Assembly (NCBI GenBank): GCA_963717725.1
Contig: CAVQWS010000027.1
Location: 270,419 to 334,418, forward strand
DNA length: 64,000 nucleotides
From: AC-32 sp963717725
Lineage (GTDB): Bacteria > Actinomycetota > Thermoleophilia > Gaiellales > Gaiellaceae
Reading direction: 5' to 3'
Shown: positions 26,284-36,040 of the stretch, piece after piece
Position numbering within the stretch: the stretch's first letter is position 1
How the letters are laid out: the number at the start of each line of letters is the position of its first letter
The notes under the pieces: generated by a model
What the model saw: only the letters and a program-made list of their open reading frames with translations
Told to the model about the DNA's origin: nothing
Databases searched by the model: none
Translations under genes and position numbers: made by a program

Positions 26284-27423
26284 ATGGCCGTCACCCGCCG
26301 GGCCACGCCGCCGCTGCTCCGGGCGCTGAACGAGCGGACCGTGCTCGAGGCGATCCGCGAAGGCGCACCGATCTCGCGCGCCGAGATCTCGCGCCGCTCG
26401 GGGATCTCCAAGCCGACGGTCTCCCTCGCGCTGCGTTCGCTGCTCGACGCCGGGCTCGTTCGCGAGGCCGCGCGCGGGCCGGACGGCCCGGGCTACGGAG
26501 CCGTCTACTTCGAGGCTGTGGCCGAGGCCGCGCTGGTGCTCGGGCTCGACCTCGGCGCACGCTTCGTCCGTGGTGCGCTCTGCGACCTCGAGGGCGCGAT
26601 CCGCGCGCGCCAGGACCTCGAGCTGGCCAGCGCGGATGCCGCGGGAGCGACGGAGGCGATCGCGCGCCTTCGCGCGTCCATGCTGGACACGGCCGCGCTC
26701 GACCCTTCGCTCGTCGACTGCGTCGTCATCGGCGTTCCGGGCGTGGTCGCCGCCGACGGGACGCTGCAGGTGACCGAGAACGTCGCCGGCCTCGAGGGTC
26801 GCCGCTTCGGCGAGGAGCTCCAGGCGGCACTCGACGTCCCGGTCACGCTCGAGAACGACGTCAACCTCGCCGCGCTGGGCGAGCAGTGGCAAGGAGTCGC
26901 GCGAGGGGTCGCCGACTTCGTCTTCCTCTCTGTCGGGACCGGCATGGGCGCAGGGCTCGTGCTCGGAGGCGAGCTCCATCGCGGCCGCCACGGTGCGGCC
27001 GGCGAGCTCGACTTCGCCCTCGTCGGGTTCGGCGAGACGGTCGACCCGTCCGCGCCGCAGGTCGCCGAGCTCGCCCGCGCCCACGCCGAGCTCCGAGCCG
27101 AGCCGCGCGCCGTCTTCGGAGCCGCTCGCACCGGCGATCCCGCGGCCCGCGCCGTCGTCGACGAGATCGCACGACGGATCGCGCTGCACGTCGCGCCAGT
27201 CGCGGCAGTGGCCGACGTCGAGCTCGTCGTCCTCGGCGGCGGGATCGGCGCGAACGGCGACCTGCTCCTCGACCCGGTCGCCCGGCTTCTGTCCGAGTGG
27301 CTGCCCTTTGCCCCCCGGGTCGAGGTCTCGACGCTGGGTGAGGCCGCCGTGCTGACCGGAGCGATCGCGGTCGGCCTCGAAGCGGCGCTCGAGAACGTCT
27401 TCGCCAGGCGAGCGCCGGCCTGA
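26284..27423 (+). CDS. ROK-family transcriptional repressor
   Basis: Sugar-responsive regulator, most likely of the divergent GH4-kinase-ABC operon. Residues 18-65 are a winged helix (RTVLEAIREGAPISRAEISR, then RSGISKPTVSLALRSLLDAG). The rest is an actin-like ROK domain: LGLDLGARFVRGALCDLEG, CVVIGVPGVVAADGTL, LENDVNLAALGE and LSVGTGMGAGLVLGG. The zinc-binding CxCGxxGC loop of typical ROK proteins is absent; the equivalent stretch HRGRHGAAGELDFALVGFGE has no cysteines. 379 aa. Confidence 0.94.
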   Translation: MAVTRRATPPLLRALNERTVLEAIREGAPISRAEISRRSGISKPTVSLALRSLLDAGLVREAARGPDGPGYGAVYFEAVAEAALVLGLDLGARFVRGALCDLEGAIRARQDLELASADAAGATEAIARLRASMLDTAALDPSLVDCVVIGVPGVVAADGTLQVTENVAGLEGRRFGEELQAALDVPVTLENDVNLAALGEQWQGVARGVADFVFLSVGTGMGAGLVLGGELHRGRHGAAGELDFALVGFGETVDPSAPQVAELARAHAELRAEPRAVFGAARTGDPAARAVVDEIARRIALHVAPVAAVADVELVVLGGGIGANGDLLLDPVARLLSEWLPFAPRVEVSTLGEAAVLTGAIAVGLEAALENVFARRAPA

Positions 27424-27461
27424 CGCGCCGGCGCTTCGACGCCCCTAGGTTGTCGGCCGGC

Positions 27462-27722
27462 TCAACGCATCTCGTTCACGAGCTTCGCGGACACATCGCT
27501 CGCCCTCTCGTCGTGTACACGCGAGCCAGGCCGAAGGGTTTCCCGACGCGGCCGAAACGGGGCGTCTTCGAGCCGCGGCGCCGGGTGCCCGTTCTCGGTC
27601 CGCAGCCGCTCGATCAGCTCCGACGCCTCGGCACGCGTCCGTGGATACGCCTCTCCTGCCCGCTCGCACAGCGCGCCGGCGAGTGCGTAGACCTGCCTCA
27701 CCGTCGGGCGTCCGTCCCTCAT
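27462..27722 (-). CDS. Small hypothetical protein (DUF3072-like)
   Basis: 86 residues, starting at the ATG at 27722. The core RPTVRQVYALAGALCERAGE followed by AYPRTRAEASELIERLRTEN resembles small actinobacterial proteins with a single helical repeat of the DUF3072 type. The tail is basic and proline-containing. Function unknown. Confidence 0.6.
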   Translation of the reverse strand: MRDGRPTVRQVYALAGALCERAGEAYPRTRAEASELIERLRTENGHPAPRLEDAPFRPRRETLRPGSRVHDERASDVSAKLVNEMR

Positions 27723-27781
27723 GACTCCATTGAGCCAGAGAAGGTGTGACGTGTCCGTGCCGGCTCTGTGCCTACTTCGAG

Positions 27782-28048
27782 TCAGTCGCGGATGACGAGC
27801 TTTGCGCCGACGCGGAGAACCCGCGTCCAAGGGATCGCAGGATGGCCATGCACCTTCGCGTGGCTGGGACCCCCGGTGCCACCGGTGCCCACGCCGTAGC
27901 GCTCGAGGAAGCCCATAGGGCCGCACGCGAGCCCGGTCACCCGCAGGCGCCCGCTCCTCCCGAGCTCGCCTCGGATGTCGTGCACCTTGCCGTGCGACAG
28001 TCCGGACTCGGTCACCACCTCGCGCTTCAGCAGCTCCGAAAGACGCAT
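27782..28048 (-). CDS. PRC-barrel-like protein, small
   Basis: 88-residue protein whose opening MRLSELLKREVVTESGLSHG and GKVHDIRGELGRSGRLRVTG look like a PRC-barrel strand order, with IPWTRVLRVGAKLVIRD at the end. PRC barrels typically bind RNA, photosystem subunits or regulatory partners. It starts in a TGATG junction with the gene before it and is the last of a four-gene operon with an Nramp-like transporter. It is likely an accessory of that transporter rather than independent. Confidence 0.72.
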   Translation of the reverse strand: MRLSELLKREVVTESGLSHGKVHDIRGELGRSGRLRVTGLACGPMGFLERYGVGTGGTGGPSHAKVHGHPAIPWTRVLRVGAKLVIRD

Positions 28049-28392
28049 CAGGAACCAGGCACCTTGCCGACGAGCCTCGACCAGCGCGGGTCCCCGCGAT
28101 TGAGGCGCAGCTCCGAGGCCGGCCGCTTGAGCTTCACGACCGACGAGACCGACTCGACCTCAGCCCAGGGCACGTGCACTGCGTCGCCGGCGAGTTGTCC
28201 GGCGAGCCTCCCGAGCAGCCCGCGCTTCCGCCACGCATTGCCGCCGACGATGATCTCGACCACCTCGGGCGAGCCTGTGTCGAGCCCGGTCAGCTCGAGG
28301 TCGTCGACCTTGCCGCAGTTCACCCCGTCGGCGTCCACGAGCTGGTGGTCGAGGATCCCCAGTGCGATGTCGACTTCGACGGGCTTGCTCAT
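28048..28392 (-). CDS. PRC-barrel-like protein
   Basis: 114 residues. EVDIALGILDHQLVDADGVN and CGKVDDLELTGLDTGSPEVV give a PRC-barrel pattern, and VHVPWAEVESVSSVVKLKRP follows near residue 72. ATG overlaps the Nramp stop as ATGA. Two PRC-barrel genes directly behind a transporter suggest a cytoplasmic regulatory domain supplied in trans. Confidence 0.75.
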   Translation of the reverse strand: MSKPVEVDIALGILDHQLVDADGVNCGKVDDLELTGLDTGSPEVVEIIVGGNAWRKRGLLGRLAGQLAGDAVHVPWAEVESVSSVVKLKRPASELRLNRGDPRWSRLVGKVPGS

Positions 28393-29624
28393 CCCTGCCC
28401 GCCGTTCGTGATCAGCAGTAGTGGGATCGCCGCGAGCGCGATCGCGATGATCACGATGAAGTAGACGGCGCCCAGCACGTTTGCCAGCCGTCCGTTCGTC
28501 TTCGAGCCCATGTAGGAGCGATCGTTCGCAATCAGCAGGATCGGCAGGTAGGTCAGCGGCAGGGCCACCACCGAGAAGATGACCGAATACTCCGTCAGCT
28601 TCACCGGGTCATAGCCGGTCATCACCACGAGCGCGGCGAGCGCGAAGATCACGACCCACCAGAGCGTGAAGCGCGATGCGGCCGCAGGGCGCTCCTTCTT
28701 GCCCCAGCGCCAGCCGAAGAACTGTGCCGTGTTGTACGCGCCGGAGAACGAGGTCTCGATCGCCGCGCCACCGACTGCGAAGAGGATTCCGACGAGAGCG
28801 AGCAAGAGGCCCACTTTCCCGAAGGCATGCGCGGCCGCCAGCGCAGGCGTGCCCAGAAACTGCGGGTCGATGCTCTGCGGTAGGAACAGAGCGCCCGCGA
28901 CGATCATCAGCGAGAACGACAGAAAGCCGCCGAGCCCGTAACCGATCATCGCGGTCACCTTGTTCAGGCCGAGCTCGCTCAGGCCCCAGCCGTCCTCGAC
29001 CGCGCCAGACGAATAGAAGTAGACCTCGTACGGCGTCATCGCAGCGCCGAGCAGGCCAACGACGAAGTAGAGGTAGACCGACAGGCTGCCGCCGGTGTGA
29101 TGGCCGGGGACGAACCCGTGGGCGACCATCCCCCAGTCCGGGTGCAGCTTGATCGCGGCGACGGCGAAGACGAGGAGACAGAGGCCCAGGTAGCCGAACA
29201 CCCGCTCGATCCACTCGAACGGGAGCGCCCACGAGACCACGACCAGCCCGAGAAGGGCGAGGGCGATCAGCAGCCGGTAGGGCAGGCCCGAGAGGAGCTG
29301 GAGGCAGATCGCGACGCCGCCGATCTCGGCCGCGCAGGTCAGCAGGTTGACGACTCCGGACGCGATCAGCGTCCCGAGGCCCGCACCGAAACCGGCCCGC
29401 TCGCGGACGAGGTCGAACACCGGCCGCTTGGCGACGGCCGCGACGCGCCCGCACATCTCCGAGTAGACGATGATCCCGACCACTCCGACCACGACGACCC
29501 ACAGCAGCTGATAGCCGAAGGTCGCCCCGGCCTGGGTGTTGAAGACGAGGTCGCCGATGTCGACAAAGCCCCCGATCGCCGAGAGGATGCCGAGCGCGAC
29601 CGCCAGGACGTTCTTCAGGCTCAC
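28389..29624 (-). CDS. Nramp-like (NRAMP/LeuT-fold) divalent-metal or related transporter
   Basis: 411-residue protein with about 11 hydrophobic segments and the Nramp-type layout. The helix-1 metal motif, DPGN in classical Nramp, is replaced by DIGD (GGFVDIGDLVFNTQAG), and the helix-6 MPH motif by AMTPYEVYFYS. This excludes a canonical Mn/Fe Nramp and points to a divergent subfamily of unknown substrate, possibly Mg or another cation. GTG start with the lipoprotein stop overlapping as GTGA; followed by two PRC-barrel genes. Confidence 0.88.
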   Translation of the reverse strand: MSLKNVLAVALGILSAIGGFVDIGDLVFNTQAGATFGYQLLWVVVVGVVGIIVYSEMCGRVAAVAKRPVFDLVRERAGFGAGLGTLIASGVVNLLTCAAEIGGVAICLQLLSGLPYRLLIALALLGLVVVSWALPFEWIERVFGYLGLCLLVFAVAAIKLHPDWGMVAHGFVPGHHTGGSLSVYLYFVVGLLGAAMTPYEVYFYSSGAVEDGWGLSELGLNKVTAMIGYGLGGFLSFSLMIVAGALFLPQSIDPQFLGTPALAAAHAFGKVGLLLALVGILFAVGGAAIETSFSGAYNTAQFFGWRWGKKERPAAASRFTLWWVVIFALAALVVMTGYDPVKLTEYSVIFSVVALPLTYLPILLIANDRSYMGSKTNGRLANVLGAVYFIVIIAIALAAIPLLLITNGGQG

Positions 29625-30003
29625 CCGAGCTCCTCGGCGGCCTTCGAGAGCTCCTCCGCGAGGCGGAGCTGCTCGCTCTTCGAGGCGTGCCCGAGTTGCT
29701 TCAGGTCGGCGCTGACCTCGCTCGCGAGGGACGCGACCCGCCGGAGCTTCGGCTCGAGCGCGGGCTCCGTCGTGGCCGTCTGCAGCGAGGCGGCGGCCTT
29801 CGAGGCTGCCTTGGCGAGCGCCTCGGAGTGCACGCGCGTGTAGATCGCGGTGGTCTTGCCCGCTGCCGAGTCACGGGCCAGGAGCGCGCCCTCGGCGGCG
29901 AGGGACTGCAGCGACGTGGACTGCGTCGTGATCGCCTTGGCACTCAGGGACCCGCCGCCGCCACAAGCGCAGGCGGACAGCGCGATTCCGACCACGAGGA
30001 CGA

Positions 30004-30031
<28 letters not shown>
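29621..30031 (-). CDS. Predicted lipoprotein, helical
   Basis: 136-residue unrecognised lipoprotein. GTG at 30031 gives a basic N-terminus, hydrophobic LVLVVGIALSA and the lipobox LSAC near residue 21. The mature part is alpha-helical and Ala/Ser/Lys-rich (AGKTTAIYTRVHSEALAKAA). First gene of the Nramp-PRC operon. Its 5' end overlaps the divergent typA start by about 28 bp, so each promoter lies within the other's coding DNA, unless a start shifts. Role unknown. Confidence 0.7.
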
Positions 30032-31887
<1,856 letters not shown>

Positions 31888-31963
31888 ACCCAACAAGGGC
31901 TTCCTGATCGACCGGCTCTCGTTCGACTCGGACTTCTAGAGAAACCGCGTCTTAGCACTCAGC

Positions 31964-31998
31964 GCTGCGAGGCCCCGCGATGCGCGGGGCCTCGCAGC
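31964..31998. terminator. Strong hairpin between typA and VOC gene
   Basis: GCTGCGAGGCCCCGCG pairs perfectly with its complement across a 3-base ATG loop, a 16-bp stem. It lies between convergent stops and could terminate both. There is no T-run on either side. In bases 31,888-31,937 a short in-frame remnant reads NKGFLIDRLSFDSDF before a stop; see the rejected list. Confidence 0.65.
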
Positions 31999-32004
31999 CA
32001 CTTC

Positions 32005-32472
32005 TCAGCCCATCTCGGCCATCGCAGCCTTGCTGCGCTCGGCCATCTCCTCCTCGGAGAGGTCTTCCTTGTGCGTCGCCACAGACCACACCTGCCCGAA
32101 CGGATCGGCCAGCGTCCCGAAGCGGTCGCCCCAGAACATGTCCTCGAGCTCCGAGACCACGGTCGCCCCGGCCTGTTGCGCCTGCTCGAAGGTCGCGTCG
32201 ACGTCGTCGACATACATGAAGACCGAGGCAGTCGGCCCGCCCCGCTCCGTCGGCGGTCGCACGTTCGAATGCGGAAACGGATCTGAGAGCATCAGCTTCG
32301 AGTCTCCGATCTGCAGCTCCGCGTGCGCGACCGACCCGTCCGGGCCGGGCATGCGCACAACCTCCTCCGCTCCGAACGCCTCCTTGTAGAACTCGATCGC
32401 GCGCGAGGCGTCTTCCACGGCCAGGTACGGCGTCAGGCTGTGGTAGCCCTCCGGAATCGGGTTGGCGGCCAT
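32005..32472 (-). CDS. VOC-family protein, PhnB-like
   Basis: 155 residues. SLTPYLAVEDASRAIEFYKE opens the fold and GAEEVVRMPGPDGSVAHAEL follows, with SVFMYVDDVDATFEQAQQAG and WGDRFGTLADPFGQVWSVAT in the second half. GDRFGTLADPFG is characteristic of the PhnB-like glyoxalase branch. ATG at 32472 with GGAGG just upstream. Cytoplasmic, substrate unknown; these proteins often act on small metabolites or antibiotics. Confidence 0.92.
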   Translation of the reverse strand: MAANPIPEGYHSLTPYLAVEDASRAIEFYKEAFGAEEVVRMPGPDGSVAHAELQIGDSKLMLSDPFPHSNVRPPTERGGPTASVFMYVDDVDATFEQAQQAGATVVSELEDMFWGDRFGTLADPFGQVWSVATHKEDLSEEEMAERSKAAMAEMG

Positions 32473-32555
32473 GATTCCCTCCTTCCGTAGCGGTCGCGCT
32501 CGATTCTAGGTTCCCGGAGTTGACTTCGGCGAGCCCGGGTGCGCTGAATCCGTGG

Positions 32556-34178
32556 ATGAGCCGTCCCGCACAAGCGGCCGCCGCGCTCGGAGCGGTGATG
32601 CGCAACCGCGAGCTCCGGCTGGTCGAGCTCGCGTGGGGCGCCTCGATCGTCTCCGAGTGGGCCCACTTCGTCGCACTCGGTGTCTTCGCCTACAACGCCG
32701 GCGGGACAACGGCAGTCGGGATCGCCGGGCTCGCACGGATGCTTCCGGCTGCCGTCGTCGCGCCGCTCGCCAGCAGCCTCGGCGACCGCTACCGCCGCGA
32801 ACGCGTCCTCGTGGCGACGGCGCTCGTCGGCGCCTGCGCGCTGGCGGGCTCGGCGGCCGCCTTCTTCGCGGGTGGGAATGCGCCGCTCGTCTACGCGCTC
32901 GCCGCCGTGATCGGGATCACCTCGACGCTCTTTCGCCCCGCGATGCAGGCCGTGCTCCCATCGCTCGCCCGGACGCCGGAAGAGCTGATCGCTGCCAACG
33001 GCGCGAGCTCGACGATCGAGAGCCTCGGCACGCTGGCCGGGCCGCTCCTCGCGGGCGTGCTCGTGTCGGTCACGAACCCTGGAGTCGTGTTTGCGGCGGC
33101 GGCAGGGACGCTGCTCGCCGGTGCCCTGCTGCTCGCGCCGCTGCATGTCGAGGGCGTGATTCAGCCGAGCGCCGCGAGCCGGGGCCCTCGCGAGCACGTA
33201 CTCGACGGCGTTCGCGCCATCCGCGGGCCGGCACGGCTGATCCTCCTCCTGATGGCGGCGCAGGGCTTCGTGCGCGGTTGTCTGAACGTCCTGATCGTCG
33301 TGGTCGTCTTCCGCGTCCTCGACGCCGGCGACGGGGCTGTCGGCTACCTGACCGCCGGTCTCGGGCTCGGCGGCCTGGCGGGCGCGTTCGGAGCGATGAC
33401 CCTCCGGGGACGCGGTCTGGCCGTCGCGCTCGGCGTGGCACTCGTCTTCTGGGGACTGCCGATCGCGCTGATCGCGCCGCGCCCCTCCCTCGAGGCGGCG
33501 ATCCTGCTGCTCGCGGTCGTGGGCGCCGCGAACAGCGTCGAGGACGTCGCCGGCTTCACGCTCCTCCAGCGGATCGTCCCTGACGAGTTGCTCGGCCGCG
33601 CGCTCGGGCTGGTCTGGGGCGCGGTGATGGGCGCGGTGGCGCTTGGGTCGATCGCGGCGCCGGCTGTGGTCGCAGCGGTCGGGCCGCGGGCTGCTTTCGT
33701 CGTCGTCGGCGCGCTGCTGCCCGTGCTTACGCTGCTCTGCTGGAGCCGCCTGCGCGCGATCGACCGGGACGTGCTTGCCCCGGCCGTCGAGCTCGACGTC
33801 GTCTCCGCCGTGCCGCTGTTCCAGCCACTCTCGCTCGTGGCCAAGGAGCACCTCGCCGGGAAGCTAACGCGGTTCCACGCCGACCCGGGCGACGTGGTGG
33901 TGCGTGCCGGCGACGCGGGCGACCGTTTCTACATCGTCGACAGCGGCGAGCTCGAGATCGTGAACGGCGCCCACGCGAGCGCCCGCCACGGCGACTTCTT
34001 CGGCGAGATCGCGCTGCTGCGCGACGTACCGCGTACGGCGACGGTCCGCGCCGTCTCACCCTCGGAGCTGTTCGCGCTGGACCGGGACGACTTCCTGGCC
34101 GCGCTCACTCACTCCGCGGTGCGGGCGGCCGGTGAGTCGGTGGCGGAGGAGCGGCTGGCCGTCACTGCTCCTCAGTGA
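32556..34178 (+). CDS. MFS transporter with C-terminal cyclic-nucleotide-binding domain
   Basis: 540-residue fusion. Residues 1-400 form a 12-helix MFS transporter (GDRYRRERVLVATALVGACA is the loop after helix 2-3). Residues about 410-520 are a cNMP-binding domain: FHADPGDVVVRAGDAGDRFY, IVDSGELEIVNGAHASARHG, FFGEIALLRDVPRTATVRAV, where FGE and PRTAT form the phosphate-binding cassette. A TTG at 32520 is an alternative start. The last 17 bp overlap the convergent VLRF1 gene. Transport may be gated by cAMP or c-di-AMP-like ligands, but this is inference. No such fusion with known function is recalled. Confidence 0.92.
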   Translation: MSRPAQAAAALGAVMRNRELRLVELAWGASIVSEWAHFVALGVFAYNAGGTTAVGIAGLARMLPAAVVAPLASSLGDRYRRERVLVATALVGACALAGSAAAFFAGGNAPLVYALAAVIGITSTLFRPAMQAVLPSLARTPEELIAANGASSTIESLGTLAGPLLAGVLVSVTNPGVVFAAAAGTLLAGALLLAPLHVEGVIQPSAASRGPREHVLDGVRAIRGPARLILLLMAAQGFVRGCLNVLIVVVVFRVLDAGDGAVGYLTAGLGLGGLAGAFGAMTLRGRGLAVALGVALVFWGLPIALIAPRPSLEAAILLLAVVGAANSVEDVAGFTLLQRIVPDELLGRALGLVWGAVMGAVALGSIAAPAVVAAVGPRAAFVVVGALLPVLTLLCWSRLRAIDRDVLAPAVELDVVSAVPLFQPLSLVAKEHLAGKLTRFHADPGDVVVRAGDAGDRFYIVDSGELEIVNGAHASARHGDFFGEIALLRDVPRTATVRAVSPSELFALDRDDFLAALTHSAVRAAGESVAEERLAVTAPQ

Positions 34179-34773
34179 GCTCGGCCGCATAAAGCTCGTA
34201 CGGCAGCCGGTCCAGCTCGCGCTGCCTCGGATCCGCAACGGTGAAGAAGCGCTGCAAGGCTTTCTGCTGGAGCCACGGGAGTCGCTCGACGACGCGCCGG
34301 GCAGCGGCACGATCACCGCCGAGGGCGACGTGCTCGATCCGGTCGCGGTACGGCTCGAGCACGCGCGCTGCGGTCTCGGCCGCGGCGTCGAGCAGCGCCC
34401 GCTCCTGCTCGTCGCGCCGGCGGCGGAAGCGGTTTGCCGAGGAGCCGCCCTTCTTGTGCCGGCCCTTGACGAACCGCGAGCCCACCTTCGAGGCGACGAG
34501 CCGCTCGCCCTCGAAGACGCCGACCGCGTAGCCGCCCAGGCGAACAAGGAGCGCGGCGACGACGTGGTCCTCGGCCAGCGCCTCTAGCAGCGGCCCTAGC
34601 TCGACCCTCTCGTACACGCGCGCGTACGCGAGGCCGAATGGCGGCCGGACGGTGATCGTCTCGGCCGCGGTCTCGATCCGGGCAGCGCCGTCCGCGTAGG
34701 TCGTTCGGCCGGGCAGGCCCGCCAGCGGCTCGAGCCTCTTGCGCACGTTCTCGCGTCCGACATAGCGCGCCAC
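34162..34773 (-). CDS. VLRF1-like protein (actinobacterial eRF1/Vms1-related peptidyl-tRNA hydrolase family)
   Basis: 203-residue protein resembling the bacterial VLRF1 family, which is related to eukaryotic Vms1 and may release peptidyl-tRNA on stalled ribosomes. The N-terminal part includes ALLVRLGGYAVGVFEGERLV; the loop RHKKGGSSANRFRRRRDEQ at about residues 108-126 occupies the GGQ-like position, but has Ser where a catalytic Gln would be expected. The C-terminal half is helical and basic (LGGDRAAARRVVERLPWLQQ). Activity is therefore uncertain. Overlaps the MFS end by 17 bp. Confidence 0.75.
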   Translation of the reverse strand: MARYVGRENVRKRLEPLAGLPGRTTYADGAARIETAAETITVRPPFGLAYARVYERVELGPLLEALAEDHVVAALLVRLGGYAVGVFEGERLVASKVGSRFVKGRHKKGGSSANRFRRRRDEQERALLDAAAETAARVLEPYRDRIEHVALGGDRAAARRVVERLPWLQQKALQRFFTVADPRQRELDRLPYELYAAELTEEQ

Positions 34774-34796
34774 AAGCAGACACTAGGCTCCCGCGC

Positions 34797-35663
34797 GTGA
34801 GGCAGGGCGATACCCGGCGCGGCCGGCTCTTTGTCGCGCTCGCGGCGATCGCCTGGTCGACCGCCGGGCTCTTCCAGCGCGAGCTGACCGTCGGCCTCGG
34901 GACGCAGCTCGCCGGCCGCGCGCTGTTCGCGATGCTCGGGATCGGCGTCTTCGTCCTCGCGACCGAGCGCCGCCGCTCGCTCGCCGCTCTCCGCGCGATC
35001 GGCCGGCCCGGCCTCGCGATGGCCGCGCTGATGGCGGTTTCGTCGGGCTCGTTCATCGCCGCGCTGAACTACACCTCGGTCGCGAACGTGCTCTTCCTGC
35101 AGGGCCTCGCGCCGGTGCTCGCGGCCGTGATGGGCATGGCGATCGGCGAGCGGGTGGAGCGGCGCACGTGGATCGCGATGGCGGTCGCGGTGACCGGCGT
35201 CGCCGTGATGGTCGGCGGCCCCAGCCGCCCGAGCGCGGCCGGCTTCGCGCTCTCGCTGCTGATGTCGGTCTCGTTCGCGGCGACGATCGTGATCACCCGC
35301 CACCAGCGCCAGGTCTCGATGGCGCCGGCGACCTGGCTCTCACAGGCGCTCGTCTTCGTGTGCGCGGCGCCGTTCGCGTCGGCCTCGGAGGTCGGCTGGA
35401 AAGACCTGGCGCTGCTCGCCGGCCTCGGCGTGACCCAGATCGGCCTCGGCCTGATCTTCCTGACGATCGGTGCGCGCCTGATCCCGGCCGCCGAGGTGGC
35501 GCTGATCACCCTGCTCGAGATCGTGCTCGGCCCGCTGTGGGTCTGGATCGCCCTGGGCGAGCAACCGAGCGCGACAACGCTCGTCGGCGGCGGAATCGTC
35601 CTGGCCGCAGTCGTGATCCAGACGGTCGGCGAGCCGGACGAGCCGCCGGTGTGGCCGCCCTAG
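34797..35663 (+). CDS. EamA/DMT-superfamily transporter
   Basis: 288-residue integral membrane protein with ten hydrophobic segments in two homologous halves, the drug/metabolite transporter layout. The first EamA repeat opens with ALAAIAWSTAGLFQRELTVG and the second with FALSLLMSVSFAATIVITRH; the typical LPVLAALLGWLLLGE-type end reads LEIVLGPLWVWIALGEQPSA. It begins with GTG at 34797. Could export metabolites or amino acids; specificity cannot be read. Confidence 0.92.
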   Translation: MRQGDTRRGRLFVALAAIAWSTAGLFQRELTVGLGTQLAGRALFAMLGIGVFVLATERRRSLAALRAIGRPGLAMAALMAVSSGSFIAALNYTSVANVLFLQGLAPVLAAVMGMAIGERVERRTWIAMAVAVTGVAVMVGGPSRPSAAGFALSLLMSVSFAATIVITRHQRQVSMAPATWLSQALVFVCAAPFASASEVGWKDLALLAGLGVTQIGLGLIFLTIGARLIPAAEVALITLLEIVLGPLWVWIALGEQPSATTLVGGGIVLAAVVIQTVGEPDEPPVWPP

Positions 35664-35701
35664 AGCCTCAAGCTCAGTGCGGAACGGCCGATCGAGCTGC
35701 C

Positions 35702-35851
35702 ATGCCGGAGCCCAGGATCTGTGGCGCCTCGTGCCGCCACGACGAGCTCGATACAAGCGGCTGCGTGAACTGCAAGGGCTCACCGGATTTCCGAGGCTTC
35801 GTCGCTGACGGCGACGCGCAGACGTCGGCGTCACCGACGTCCAGGTTCTGA
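35702..35851 (+). CDS. Small Cys4 protein, possible zinc ribbon
   Basis: 49 residues with four cysteines at about positions 7, 11, 21 and 24 in CGASCRHDELDTSGCVNC, spaced like a small zinc-binding knuckle. It begins 39 bp after the EamA stop, in the same orientation. No ribosome-binding site is obvious. Weak call: may be a real micro-protein or chance. Confidence 0.4.
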   Translation: MPEPRICGASCRHDELDTSGCVNCKGSPDFRGFVADGDAQTSASPTSRF

Positions 35852-35866
35852 GTCTGCGCCCGCCGA

Positions 35867-35980
35867 CTAGCCGGTAAAGCTGCTGCCGCGCTTCTTGGCC
35901 TTCTTCTCGGCGCGCTTCTCCTTGAGCGACTTCTGCGCGACCTTCTTGCCGAGCTTCTTGGGCTTCTCTTGTCCCTTCAT
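35867..35980 (-). CDS. Lysine-rich micro-protein
   Basis: 37 residues, nearly half Lys/Arg (KGQEKPKKLGKKVAQKSLKE). No hydrophobic core; probably a nucleic-acid-binding peptide. Its ATG at 35980 is preceded by TAGGCT 7 bases before, suggesting a leaderless transcript. A terminator of the minus strand lies immediately upstream at 36011-36040. Confidence 0.55.
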   Translation of the reverse strand: MKGQEKPKKLGKKVAQKSLKEKRAEKKAKKRGSSFTG

Positions 35981-36010
35981 GCGGCCAGCCTACCCCTCAA
36001 GCCCGACGGC

Positions 36011-36040
36011 AAAAAGAAAGGGCGGCCCGTCGGCCGCCCT
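36011..36040 (-). terminator. Intrinsic terminator, minus strand
   Basis: On the minus strand GGGCGGCC, a GACG loop and GGCCGCCC make an 8-bp GC stem followed directly by TTTCTTTTT. This is the clearest rho-independent terminator in the window besides that at 60.8 kb. It implies a transcript coming from the right (about 36,040-36,500), where no gene is seen on this strand, or attenuation of the lysine-rich micro-protein gene. Confidence 0.85.

Noticed and set aside
31888..31937. Short frame NKGFLIDRLSFDSDF after typA as a gene fragment
   Set aside because: Fifteen residues in frame with nothing recognisable; could be a chance frame or frameshifted typA end, but typA ends normally.
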